NCBI GenBank assembly: GCA_964457725.1
Contig: CAYWGQ010000003.1
Location: forward strand, 1 to 64,000
DNA: 64,000 nt
From: FEN-1219 sp964457725
GTDB taxonomy: Bacteria; Pseudomonadota; Gammaproteobacteria; Steroidobacterales; Rariloculaceae
Direction: 5' to 3'
In this document: in pieces, positions 1 through 8,615 of the stretch
Layout of the letters: each line of letters starts with the position of its first letter
How positions within the stretch are numbered: the first letter of the stretch is position 1
Notes under the pieces: model-generated
The model's database searches: none
Told to the model about the DNA's origin: nothing
What the model saw: only the letters and a program-made list of their open reading frames with translations
Program-made: the position numbers and the translations under genes

Positions 1-1
1 G

Positions 2-595
2 CTCGCGGCGCGGGTCGAGCGCCTCGAGGACGAGCTGCGCATCCAGAAGCTGCAAGCGAAGTACGCACACTATCTCTTCACGCAGGACTACGAGAAGATC
101 TTCCCCGAGCTCTACGCGCAGCAGACCGACGACGTGTCGGTCGAGTTCTCCGACAGCGGGATCTACCGCGGCCGCGACAGCGTCCGGCGGCTCTACGAGG
201 CGTTCGACGCGACGAAGCGCATCCCGGGGTTCTTCATCCTGCACATGACCGTGAACCCGTACATCGAGATCGCGGCCGACGGCCGCTCCGCCCGCAGCCA
301 CTGGCTCTCGCCCGGCGCGACGGGCAGCAACACGTCCGCCGGCTGGGTCTGGGGGCCGTACTACATCGATTACGTGAAAGAGAACGGCGAGTGGCGGATC
401 CAGCACTCGAACCTCGCGCCGGTGTTCCGCACGACCTTCGAGACGAGCTGGGCGCAGGCCACGGACAACGGCACCGTGCGCGGCGCGCTCGCGGTCGAGC
501 CGGACGGGCCGCCGACACGGTACCGGCCGTACGCCGAGGTGAAGCAGCGGCCGAACATCTTCGCGGACTACCCGGAGCTGCCCGAGCCGTATTGA
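2..595 (+). CDS. SnoaL-like (NTF2-fold) protein, 5' end missing
   Basis: The reading frame is open from base 2 with no start codon, so the gene begins upstream of the window. The visible 197 residues start in a charged helix (RVERLEDELRIQKLQ) and continue into a SnoaL/NTF2-like alpha+beta cone, with the family-typical stretch WGPYYIDYVKENGEWRI. The same layout occurs in three tandem genes at 19248-21389, so this is a fourth paralogue in the window. The catalytic role, if any, is unknown. The paralogues carry export signals, so this one is probably exported too, but its N-terminus is not visible. The family assignment is fairly sure; the function is not. Confidence 0.75.
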   Translation, partial: LAARVERLEDELRIQKLQAKYAHYLFTQDYEKIFPELYAQQTDDVSVEFSDSGIYRGRDSVRRLYEAFDATKRIPGFFILHMTVNPYIEIAADGRSARSHWLSPGATGSNTSAGWVWGPYYIDYVKENGEWRIQHSNLAPVFRTTFETSWAQATDNGTVRGALAVEPDGPPTRYRPYAEVKQRPNIFADYPELPEPY

Positions 596-700
596 TTCAC
601 CCCGCGTCCGGGACGGTCGGCGGCGCGGTCTCGCTTCGCCGCGAAGGCGAGCACGCACGGGCTATCATTGCGGCCTTCGAACCGGAAGGGGGTAGCAGGG

Positions 701-2335
701 ATGGTGAAGCGACACACCGCACTCGCCGCACTCGTGCTCGCCGCGCAAGGGCTCGACGACGCGCACGCCGCGACGTCGGACGCCGGCGCTTGCGAGGCGC
801 TGCTCGACGCCGCGAACCTCACGCTGCTGCGCGCCGAATGGCGTGCGGCAACGCGGGAAACGCCCGCGCACTGCTACGTTCGCGGTATCGCTGGCGGCAC
901 GGTGCAGTTTCACGTGCAGCTGCCGGCCCGCGAAAGCTGGAACGGCCGGCTCGTGAACATCGGCGACGGCGGCAAGGACGGCGACCTCGACTACGCCGAC
1001 GCCCGTGTCGCGCAAGGCTATGCGACCGCGAACTCCAACATGGGTCATGACGCCGGCGCGGAGCCGGGCGCGTCCTTCGCGCGGGATAACCCGCAGGCGC
1101 TGATCGACTTCGCCTACCGTGCCGTGCATCTGACCGCGAACGCGTCGAAGACGCTCGTTCGCGCGTATTTCGGCCGCCCCGCCGAGTACGCGTATTTCGA
1201 GGGCTGCTCGACCGGCGGCCGCGAGGGACTGATGTCGGCGCAGCGGTTCCCGAACGACTTCGACGGGATCGTCGCCGGCGCGCCGGTCTACGACTATCAG
1301 GTCACGAACATCACGAACTGGTGGGCGGTGAAGAAGTCGTTCGAGGACGGCTTCGCGGGCAACCTGGCCTTCGACGCGGACGGCGACGGCGTGCCGGAGG
1401 ACCTGACGAAGTGGCGCATCCTCCGCGACAGCGTGCTCGCGGTCTGCGACGCGGACGACGGCATCGAGGACGGCCTGATCAGCGACCCGCCGTCCTGCAG
1501 GTTCGACCCGAGCGAGCATCTGGCCCCGCACATGTGCCCTGCCGGCACCGATCGGGCGGACTGCTTCACGCCGCGGCAGATCGCGGCCATCCAGGATCTG
1601 TACCGCGGCCCGTACGACAGCCGCGGCGTGCAGATCGGCGCCGGCATGGACTTCGGCTCCGAGTTCGCGTGGGATCGAACGATCGTCGCGCACGCCGGCA
1701 ACGGCCTCACGCCCTCGCGGCTGCGCTACATCGCCGATCACATGAACTTTCTGTTCTACGAGCGCTCGCCCGGCGAGCCCGTGCCCGATCCGACCGATCT
1801 GTCGATCGTGCCGGACAAGCGCGCGACGCCGCCGGAGTTCGCGTGGTGGGAGTTCGACGTCGACGACTTCACGGCCGGAAAGGCCGAGGCGATGATGCGG
1901 CTGATCGATGCGACCGACCCCGATCTCTCGCGCTTCCTCCTCCGAGAGAACGGCAAGCTGCTGCTCTACCACGGTTGGGCCGACCCGGAGCGCCCCGGGC
2001 GGCCGGTGATCGATTACTACGAGGCGGTCGTCGAGCAGACGTTCGGCGGCGACGCGGCCCGGGCGCGCGAGCACACGCGGCTGTTCATGGTGCCCGGCAT
2101 GGCGCATTGCGAGGGCGGCCCGGGGCTCGACCACTGGGACCGCCTCGCGCCGCTCGCGGCGTGGGTCGAGCGAGGCGAGGCGCCGGACTTCATCGTCGCC
2201 GAGCACCGGACGGGCGGCGTGGTCGACAACCAGCGCAAGCTCTGCCCGTATCCGCAGCGGGCCGTTTACGTCGGCCCGGCCGACCGGGCGAACGACCCCG
2301 CGAGCTGGGTCGAGCAGAACTTCGTCTGCCGCTGA
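701..2335 (+). CDS. Secreted tannase/feruloyl esterase family hydrolase
   Basis: Predicted alpha/beta-hydrolase of the tannase/feruloyl esterase family, which cleaves esters of gallic or hydroxycinnamic acids. I chose ATG 701, behind GGAAGGGGG, over the upstream TTG because it gives a 23-residue signal peptide (VKRHTALAALVLAAQG...AHA). The nucleophile motif GCSTGG has Ser170 next to Cys169. Asp428 lies in YHGWADP and His469-Cys470 in PGMAHC, which reproduces the family's CS-D-HC catalytic arrangement with its linking disulfide. DADGDG at 225-230 is a likely calcium loop in the lid. The length, 544 aa, is normal for the family. It acts in the periplasm or outside the cell. Substrate cannot be read from sequence. 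A hairpin follows directly. Confidence 0.88.
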   Translation: MVKRHTALAALVLAAQGLDDAHAATSDAGACEALLDAANLTLLRAEWRAATRETPAHCYVRGIAGGTVQFHVQLPARESWNGRLVNIGDGGKDGDLDYADARVAQGYATANSNMGHDAGAEPGASFARDNPQALIDFAYRAVHLTANASKTLVRAYFGRPAEYAYFEGCSTGGREGLMSAQRFPNDFDGIVAGAPVYDYQVTNITNWWAVKKSFEDGFAGNLAFDADGDGVPEDLTKWRILRDSVLAVCDADDGIEDGLISDPPSCRFDPSEHLAPHMCPAGTDRADCFTPRQIAAIQDLYRGPYDSRGVQIGAGMDFGSEFAWDRTIVAHAGNGLTPSRLRYIADHMNFLFYERSPGEPVPDPTDLSIVPDKRATPPEFAWWEFDVDDFTAGKAEAMMRLIDATDPDLSRFLLRENGKLLLYHGWADPERPGRPVIDYYEAVVEQTFGGDAARAREHTRLFMVPGMAHCEGGPGLDHWDRLAPLAAWVERGEAPDFIVAEHRTGGVVDNQRKLCPYPQRAVYVGPADRANDPASWVEQNFVCR

Positions 2336-2349
2336 CCGCCTGCCGAAAA

Positions 2350-2376
2350 GGCCCGAGCCCCTCGGGGGCTCGGGCC
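2350..2376 (+). terminator. Terminator-like hairpin after the tannase gene
   Basis: A perfect 12-bp GC-rich stem (GGCCCGAGCCCC and its complement, 2350-2361 and 2365-2376) closes a 3-nt loop 14 bases after the esterase stop codon. No clear T-run follows, so it may need Rho or may only stabilise the 3' end. Confidence 0.6.
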
Positions 2377-2445
2377 CCGTCCAGGCCTCAAGTTTCGCCG
2401 CGAGCGGCCGACATCAGGGCGGTCAGCACCCGGCGGAGCACCGGC

Positions 2446-3492
2446 ATGGATTCGACGGCGAGGCTCGAAGCGCTCGGCGCGCGGCTCCGGCCCGCGGCCG
2501 AAGGCAGACACAGAGATCCGGACCCCGGGCCGGCCGCGGCCGCGCCCGATCGCGCGGCGTGCAAGAGCGTCCGGGAAGCGCACGTCTGCGGGGGGCCGTC
2601 GCCCGGCCGTGACGGCGCGGCAGCGATCACGTACCGCCGCACCGAGCGCGCCGCGCTCGTGATCGAGACGACCGACGGCGACACCGTCTATCTGCGGATC
2701 AGCTCGCGCACGGCCGCGTCGGCACGAGCGGCCGAGCGCGGCGATCACGAGCGCGTCGTCACGGAGCTGACGATCCGCGGACGAAGCGCGACCCGGATCG
2801 CCGTCGCGATCGACGGCGAGCTCGACGCCGCAGAGCTCGAGGCCGTGCGGAACGTCGTCACACAGGCGGCCGAGCTCGCCGAGACGTTCTTCACGAGCGG
2901 CGCGGCGGACGCGTTCGAGGCCGCGGCGGCGCTCGCGATGGACCCGGCCGAGCTCGCCCGCGTGAGCTTGCGGATGAGCACGCGCGAGCGGGCCGTGTAC
3001 TCGGCCCCGGCGCCGACGCTGCGCGCGGCAGCGCCGGGGCTCGACTCGCCCGCGAGCGAGCCGCGCGCGGCGGCGAGCGGCGACGCTCGAAGCGCGCCGG
3101 CCGCCTCCCCGCCGGCCGCGCGCGCGTCGGAGCCCGCGCCCGCGCCGCGCGCGCCCGCGGAAGCCGAGCCGCGCGCTGCGGAGGCGCTGCCGTCCGCGGC
3201 CGCCGTGCTCCGGACGATCGCGAGCTTCCTGTCGCAGCTGCTCGACGCGCTCGATCCCCCGGAGCCGGAACCCGGTCTCGCGACGATCACGCCGGCCGAC
3301 CTGCCGGAGCATTCGATCGACGTCTCGCTGAAGCTCGAGATCTTCCGCTGGGTCGTGCTCGCGGTCGCGGCCGCGCCGGCCGAGTCGGTCGCCGAGGAAG
3401 CGGACGGAGCGGCGCTGCACGCGCCGCAGATGCTCGGCGCGGCGCTCGACGAGCTCGCCGCGAGCGGCGAGGCGCTCAGCGCGATCGCGTGA
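2446..3492 (+). CDS. Hypothetical protein with conserved N-terminal domain and Ala/Pro-rich linker
   Basis: A 348-aa protein I cannot name. Residues about 55-185 form a conserved-looking beta-rich domain (TYRRTERAALVIETTDGD) and then an acidic helical segment (DGELDAAELEAVRNVV) ending in FFTSGAADAFEAA. From memory this layout occurs in uncharacterised gammaproteobacterial proteins. Residues about 195-250 are a low-complexity Ala/Pro/Glu linker. The C-terminal 100 residues are helical, with SAAAVLRTIASFLSQLLDAL. There is no signal peptide and no transmembrane helix. The start at ATG 2446 is the first in frame after the hairpin, but its ribosome site is weak, so the N-terminus is uncertain. Confidence 0.6.
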   Translation: MDSTARLEALGARLRPAAEGRHRDPDPGPAAAAPDRAACKSVREAHVCGGPSPGRDGAAAITYRRTERAALVIETTDGDTVYLRISSRTAASARAAERGDHERVVTELTIRGRSATRIAVAIDGELDAAELEAVRNVVTQAAELAETFFTSGAADAFEAAAALAMDPAELARVSLRMSTRERAVYSAPAPTLRAAAPGLDSPASEPRAAASGDARSAPAASPPAARASEPAPAPRAPAEAEPRAAEALPSAAAVLRTIASFLSQLLDALDPPEPEPGLATITPADLPEHSIDVSLKLEIFRWVVLAVAAAPAESVAEEADGAALHAPQMLGAALDELAASGEALSAIA

Positions 3493-3508
3493 TGCCGGCC
3501 GGTCGCGG

Positions 3509-4639
3509 TCAGCCGCGCTTCAGGTGGAAGACGCGCTCCGCGTTCGTCTGAAAGAGCTGCATCTTCTCCTCGTCGCCGATCGAGAGCCCGTCGGTGACGA
3601 CGACCTCCTCCGCGTCGAACTGATACGGGTAGTCCATCGCATAGAGCACGCGGCTCGAGCCGAGCACCTCCTGTGCGAACTTGATCGCCGGCTCCCACGC
3701 CATGCCGCTCGTCGTCACGTAGAAGTTGTCCTTCAGGTAATCGCTGACGCGCCGCTCGAGCCGGCGCGGAATCTGGTGCTGCATGTAGTCGAACCGATAC
3801 ATCATGCCGAGCAGGCCCTCGCCGAGATGGCCGACGACGATCTTCAGCCCCGGGAACCGGTCGAACACGCCGGCGCCGATCAGCGCCAGCGAATGCAGGT
3901 ATACGTCCGCCGCGAAGCCGCCGATCGGACCGTGCAGCCCGCGGCTGAGGTAGGGCTCGAGCATCTGTAGCGTCGGCGTCGTCGGATGGATGTAGATCGC
4001 GGCGTCGAGCGATTCGGCAGCCTCGAAGATTTCCCAGCTCTTCTCGTCGTCCAGATACTCGCCGTTCGTGTGCGAGTTGACGATGACGCCGTGCAGCCCG
4101 AGCGACGTCATGCCCCGCTCGATCTCCTGCGCTGCGCGCCGCGGGTCCTGCGGCGCGATCGTGACGAGACCTGCGAAGCGGTCCGGGTGCCGGCGGCACG
4201 CCTCCGCCAGGCGGTCGTTCGTCTCGCGTGCGAGAGAGGTGCCCGTCGCGGCGTCGAACACCTGCACGCCGGGCGCGGTCAGCGACAGCACGTGCATCGC
4301 GGTGCCCATCGAATCCATGTCACGCAACCGCCGCTCTCCCAAGCTGAACAGCTGCTCGAACCAATCCGCGTCGCGCCGCAAAAACCCGCCCCACATCGCC
4401 GCGAAGCCGGGATCCGTCGTCGTGCCGTCTTCGATCATCCGGCGGTAGCGATCGACGATCTCGGGCGTCGAGTACGCCTCCTCCGTCGCGATTCGGCGGT
4501 ACGGCGCGTCGCGGCGGATGCTCGCTTCGGGCGCGATGCCCGCGCGGTTGCGGTTCGTCTGCGCGTGCGCAGCGCCGCGGTCGCGCAGCAGGAGCCCGGC
4601 GGCCACCGCGAGCTGCAGAATCGAGCGCCGTGTCGTCAT
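3509..4639 (-). CDS. Exported amidohydrolase-2 family protein
   Basis: A 376-aa TIM-barrel protein of the ACMSD-like amidohydrolase family (metal-dependent hydrolases and decarboxylases acting on aromatic acids). The start is ATG 4639 after GGAGGGGG; it yields MTTRRSILQL plus a hydrophobic stretch ending AAHA, a twin-arginine-like signal. Possible metal ligands are Glu in IATEEAYS, His in YIHP, His in VVGHLGEG and Asp in YAMDYPY. In decarboxylases of this family the first motif is usually EEH; here the His is Ala, so the metal site may be altered. It is convergent with the preceding gene. Decarboxylase versus hydrolase cannot be decided. Confidence 0.82.
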   Translation of the reverse strand: MTTRRSILQLAVAAGLLLRDRGAAHAQTNRNRAGIAPEASIRRDAPYRRIATEEAYSTPEIVDRYRRMIEDGTTTDPGFAAMWGGFLRRDADWFEQLFSLGERRLRDMDSMGTAMHVLSLTAPGVQVFDAATGTSLARETNDRLAEACRRHPDRFAGLVTIAPQDPRRAAQEIERGMTSLGLHGVIVNSHTNGEYLDDEKSWEIFEAAESLDAAIYIHPTTPTLQMLEPYLSRGLHGPIGGFAADVYLHSLALIGAGVFDRFPGLKIVVGHLGEGLLGMMYRFDYMQHQIPRRLERRVSDYLKDNFYVTTSGMAWEPAIKFAQEVLGSSRVLYAMDYPYQFDAEEVVVTDGLSIGDEEKMQLFQTNAERVFHLKRG

Positions 4640-4769
4640 CACACCCCCTCCTCGTCGGTTGCGGATCAGCGCGATCATAGCTCGACGGTGTAGCGCGGCA
4701 GTCGCACGGGGGTGTGCCGGACGCGGAAGCCGCCACGCAGCCCCGGCCGCTGCGCCGTCGTAAGGGGCT

Positions 4770-4850
4770 GGAGCGGCAGGAAATTCATCTCACCGACGGT
4801 TCCGTGGTAACATTTTCCCACTATTTCAAGCGGTTATTTCGACGACAGTC
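4770..4850 (+). promoter_or_regulatory. AT-richer stretch, presumed promoter of the DUF1592 operon
   Basis: The 228-bp divergent space between the amidohydrolase and the DUF1592 gene contains a locally AT-richer block (GGTAACATTTTCCCACTATTTCAAG), unusual in this GC-rich DNA. TAACAT at 4808-4813 could be a -10 element, with TTCATC about 18 bases upstream as a poor -35. This is a weak prediction. Confidence 0.3.
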
Positions 4851-4867
4851 GGACCGCCGGGGGGCGA

Positions 4868-7279
4868 ATGAGGCCGAATCGCATCCGTTTGCTCGTGCTG
4901 CTCGCCGTGCTCGGCGCGGCCGGCCCCGGGATCGCGCAGCGCGCGCACGACGAGCTCACGCCGGAAGCCGCGAAAGGCTTCTTCACGCAGTACTGCTTCA
5001 CCTGCCACAACCAGTACGCGAAGATCGCCGACGTGGTGCTCGACACGCGCGACTTCGAGCGCGTGCCCGACGACGCGGCGATCTGGGAGCGCGTCGTGCG
5101 GAAGCTCCGCGCGGGCGCGATGCCTCCGCAGGGGATGCCGCGCCCGGAGCCCCAGCAGTACGAGCAGATCATCGGCTGGCTCGAGTCGACGCTCGACGCG
5201 GCCGTGCTCGCCGACCCCAATCCCGGCCGCGCGGCGATCCACCGATTGAACCGCGCCGAGTACGGCAACGCGATTCGCGACCTCCTCGCCCTAGAGATCG
5301 ACCCGGCCGAGTACCTGCCCGCGGACGACGAAGGCTACGGCTTCGACAACATCGCGGACATCCTGCGCGTCTCGCCGTCGCTCCTGGAGCAGTATCTCGC
5401 GGCCGGCTCGAAGCTCGCGGCGCTCGCGGTCGGCGATCCCGACACCCCCACGGTCACGACGATCTACCGCATCCCGCCGGACCTCGCCCAGCACGAGCAC
5501 GTCGAGGGCCTACCGCTCGGCACGCGCGGCGGCATGCCGATTCGCCACAACTTCCCGCTCGATGCTGACTACGACTTCAGCGTCTTCTTGAAGCGCAACA
5601 TCGTCGGCTACATGACGGGGCTCGAGTGGCCGCACGAGCTCGAGATCACGATCGACGGCGAGCGCGTGTTCGCCGCGCAGGTCGGCGGAGCGGAGGACAA
5701 CGCCGCGTCCGACGCGAACTTCGCGGCCGCCGCGGACGCGATCGACGCCCGCCTCCGCGCGCGGATTCCGATCAGCGCCGGCCCGCACGATGTCGGCATC
5801 GCCTTCGTCAGGAAGAGCGCGGCGGAGACGCACGAGCCGCTCGAGCTCCACACGCGCAACCTCGATCTGCAGGACATGAACGGCCTGCCGGTCATCGACT
5901 ATATCAACATCACCGGGCCGTACGAGGCGACCGGACCGGGCGACACCCCGAGCCGGCAACGGATCTTCACGTGCCGGCCCGAGACGCTCCGCGAGGAACA
6001 GCCGTGCGCGGAGCGGATCCTGGCGACGCTCGGGCGACGCGCGTATCGCCGGCCGGTGACCGACGAGGATCTCGCGCCGCTGCTCGACTTCTACGCGGCG
6101 GGCCGCGAACGCGGCGGCTTCGACCGCGGCATCCAGAACGCGCTCCGCGTGCTGCTGACGGCGCCTGCGTTCCTGTATCGCAGCGAGCCCGACCCGATCG
6201 ACGCGGTGCCCGGAAAGGCGTATCCAGTCGCCGATCTCGCCCTCGCGTCGCGCCTGTCGTTCTTCCTCTGGAGCAGCCTCCCGGACGAAGAGCTCCTCGC
6301 GCTCGCCGAGCGCGGGCGCCTGTCCGAGCCGCGCGTGTACGAAGCCCAGGTGCGGCGGATGCTCGCGGATCCGAAGGCGCGAGCGCTCGTCGACAACTTC
6401 GCGAGCCAGTGGCTCTATCTCCGCAACCTCGCGAGCGCGCGCCCGGACGTCGAGCAGTTCCCGAACTTCGACGAGAACCTGCGAAGCGCCCTGCGGCGCG
6501 AGACGGAGCTGTTCTTCGAAAGCATCATCCGCGAGGACAGGAGCGTCGTCGATCTGCTGACCGCCGACTACACCTTCGTGAATCAGCGCCTCGCCGAGCA
6601 CTACGGCATCAAGGGCGTGTACGGCAGCCATTTTCGCCGGATCGAGGTCGAAGACCCGAACCGTCGCGGCCTGCTCGGGCACGGCAGCATCCTGACCGTG
6701 ACGTCGTATCCGAACCGCACTTCGCCCGTGCTGCGCGGCAAGTGGATTCTCGAGAACGTGCTCGGCACGCCGCCGCCGGCCCCGCCGCCGAACGTCCCCG
6801 CCCTGGAGGAGAACGCGCCCGGCCAGGCGGCGCGCTCCGTCCGCGAGCGCCTCGAGGAGCACCGCGCAAACCCGGTCTGCGCGACCTGCCACAACGTGAT
6901 GGACCCGATCGGCTTCGCGCTCGAGAACTTCGACGCGATCGGCCAGTGGCGCACGAAGGAGCCGGGCGGCGCGATCGACGCGTCCGGCCAGATGGCGAAC
7001 GGCGCGAAGGTCGACGGGCCGATTTCGCTGCGCGAGGCGCTGACGCAGAACCCGGAGCAGTTCGCCGGGCTCGTCACCGAGAAGCTTTTGACGTACGCGC
7101 TCGGCCGCGGGCTCGAGCCGTACGACATGCCGATCGTGCGCCAGATCGTTCGGAATGCCGCGGCCGAGAACTACCGGTTCTCGGCGATCGTGCTCGGCGT
7201 CGCGGAGAGCACGCCGTTCAGAACGCGGATCGCGACGCGCCCGGCCGATGGGCCGACGACGGCCGCCGCGAGCCCCTGA
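4868..7279 (+). CDS. Planctomycete-type c-type cytochrome (DUF1587/1592/1588/1585 architecture)
   Basis: An 803-aa exported protein with an N-terminal signal peptide (LLVLLAVLGAAGPGIAQ) and two haem c motifs: CFTCH at residues 43-47 and CATCH at 671-675. Between them lies the multi-DUF core first noted in Planctomycetes, including HRLNRAEYGNAIRDLLAL and YGFDNIADILRVSPSLLEQY near the start, and RRPVTDEDLAPLL and LASRLSFFLWSSLPDEELL in the middle. The C-terminus (DMPIVRQIV) matches DUF1585. The family is biochemically uncharacterised. It is followed after 7 nt by a DUF1552 gene, its usual partner. Periplasmic electron transfer or an oxidative reaction on an unknown substrate is inference. Confidence 0.88.
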   Translation: MRPNRIRLLVLLAVLGAAGPGIAQRAHDELTPEAAKGFFTQYCFTCHNQYAKIADVVLDTRDFERVPDDAAIWERVVRKLRAGAMPPQGMPRPEPQQYEQIIGWLESTLDAAVLADPNPGRAAIHRLNRAEYGNAIRDLLALEIDPAEYLPADDEGYGFDNIADILRVSPSLLEQYLAAGSKLAALAVGDPDTPTVTTIYRIPPDLAQHEHVEGLPLGTRGGMPIRHNFPLDADYDFSVFLKRNIVGYMTGLEWPHELEITIDGERVFAAQVGGAEDNAASDANFAAAADAIDARLRARIPISAGPHDVGIAFVRKSAAETHEPLELHTRNLDLQDMNGLPVIDYINITGPYEATGPGDTPSRQRIFTCRPETLREEQPCAERILATLGRRAYRRPVTDEDLAPLLDFYAAGRERGGFDRGIQNALRVLLTAPAFLYRSEPDPIDAVPGKAYPVADLALASRLSFFLWSSLPDEELLALAERGRLSEPRVYEAQVRRMLADPKARALVDNFASQWLYLRNLASARPDVEQFPNFDENLRSALRRETELFFESIIREDRSVVDLLTADYTFVNQRLAEHYGIKGVYGSHFRRIEVEDPNRRGLLGHGSILTVTSYPNRTSPVLRGKWILENVLGTPPPAPPPNVPALEENAPGQAARSVRERLEEHRANPVCATCHNVMDPIGFALENFDAIGQWRTKEPGGAIDASGQMANGAKVDGPISLREALTQNPEQFAGLVTEKLLTYALGRGLEPYDMPIVRQIVRNAAAENYRFSAIVLGVAESTPFRTRIATRPADGPTTAAASP

Positions 7280-7286
7280 AGGAGCT

Positions 7287-8615
7287 ATGACGATGTTCAT
7301 CACGAAGAAGCATCTCGACCGCCGCACCTTCCTGCGGGCAACCGGCGCGACGGTCGCGCTGCCGTTGCTCGATGCGATGATGCCCGCGTTCGCGAACGCG
7401 CCTCGGCAGGGCCCTAGGCTCGGCTTCGTCTACGTGCCGCACGGCGCCGTGATGTCGCAGTGGACGCCGGACGCCGTCGGCACGGACTTCGAGCTGAAGC
7501 CGATCCTGCAGCCGCTCGCGGACTATCGCGATCGCCTCGCGATCGTCAGCGGCCTGCACCATCGCGCGGCCGACTCGACGGCGGTCCACTCGCTGTCGCC
7601 GACGACGTGGCTCTCCGGCGTGCGGCCGAAGCCGACCCAGGGCGTCGACGCGTACGCCGGCGTGACGGCCGATCAGATCGCGGCGCAGGCGATCGGCCAG
7701 GACACGATGCTGCCCTCGATGGAGCTCGCGACCGAGGACCATTCGGGGCTGATCGGCGCATGCGACCGCGATTACGGCTGCATCTACATGAACACGCTGT
7801 CGTGGCGGACCGAGACGACGCCGATGCCGATGGAGATCAATCCGCGCAAGGTCTTCGAGCGGATGTTCGGGGCCGGCGGCAGCGTCGAGCAGCGGCTCGC
7901 GCAACGGCGCGAGGATCGCAGCATCCTCGATGCGCTGACCGGCCAGGCGCAGCGGTTGAAGCACGACCTCGGCGCGCACGACCGCGCGATGCTCGACGGC
8001 TATCTCGAGGCCGTCCGCGAGATCGAGCGGCGTCTCGCCCGCGCGGAGACGCAGATCGCGGCGAACGCAGATCTCGTGATCCCCGAGGCGCCGCCCGGCA
8101 TCCCGTTCGCGTACGCCGACCACGTGGAGTTGATGTTCGAGCTGCTCGCGCTCGCCTTCCAGGCGGACATCACCCGCGTCTTCACGTTCATGATGGCGCG
8201 CGAGGTGAGCAACCGCACCTACCCGCAGGTGAACGTGACGGAAGGCCACCACGCGGTCTCGCACCATCAGAACCGCGCGGACAAGCTCGAGATGAACGCG
8301 CGGATTCAGACCTATCACGTGAGCCTGTTCCGACGGTTCCTCGACAAGCTCGATGCGATTCAGGACGGCGAGGGGTCGCTGCTCGACCACTCGCTCCTGC
8401 TCTACGGCAGCAACATGTCGAACAGCAACGCGCACGATCACTTCCCGTTGCCGAACGTCGTCGTCGGTCGCGCGAGCGGGCGGTTCCGCGGCGGCCGGCA
8501 CGTCAAGTGCGAGGACCACACGCCGATGACGAACCTGCTGCTGACGATGCTGCACAAGGCCGACGTGCCGCTCGAGAAGCTCGGCGACAGCACCGGCACG
8601 ATCGCGGAGCTGTAG
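7287..8615 (+). CDS. Tat-exported DUF1552 protein
   Basis: A 442-aa protein whose start ATG 7287 sits behind GGAG, 7 nt after the DUF1592 stop. The N-terminus has a twin-arginine signal (DRRTFLRATGATVALPLLDA). Conserved features of DUF1552 include FVYVPHGAVM, HALSPTTWLSG-like VHSLSPTTWLSG, and a C-terminal LLLYGSNMSNSNAHDHFPLP. These resemble sulfatase/DUF1501-fold proteins. It is almost always paired with DUF1592-type cytochromes and is presumed to act with them in the periplasm. No activity is established for the family. The ankyrin gene begins at the very next base. Confidence 0.88.
   Translation: MTMFITKKHLDRRTFLRATGATVALPLLDAMMPAFANAPRQGPRLGFVYVPHGAVMSQWTPDAVGTDFELKPILQPLADYRDRLAIVSGLHHRAADSTAVHSLSPTTWLSGVRPKPTQGVDAYAGVTADQIAAQAIGQDTMLPSMELATEDHSGLIGACDRDYGCIYMNTLSWRTETTPMPMEINPRKVFERMFGAGGSVEQRLAQRREDRSILDALTGQAQRLKHDLGAHDRAMLDGYLEAVREIERRLARAETQIAANADLVIPEAPPGIPFAYADHVELMFELLALAFQADITRVFTFMMAREVSNRTYPQVNVTEGHHAVSHHQNRADKLEMNARIQTYHVSLFRRFLDKLDAIQDGEGSLLDHSLLLYGSNMSNSNAHDHFPLPNVVVGRASGRFRGGRHVKCEDHTPMTNLLLTMLHKADVPLEKLGDSTGTIAEL

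Noticed and set aside
665..2206. 513-codon minus-strand ORF opposite the tannase gene
   Set aside because: Shadow of the tannase frame; product is low-complexity.
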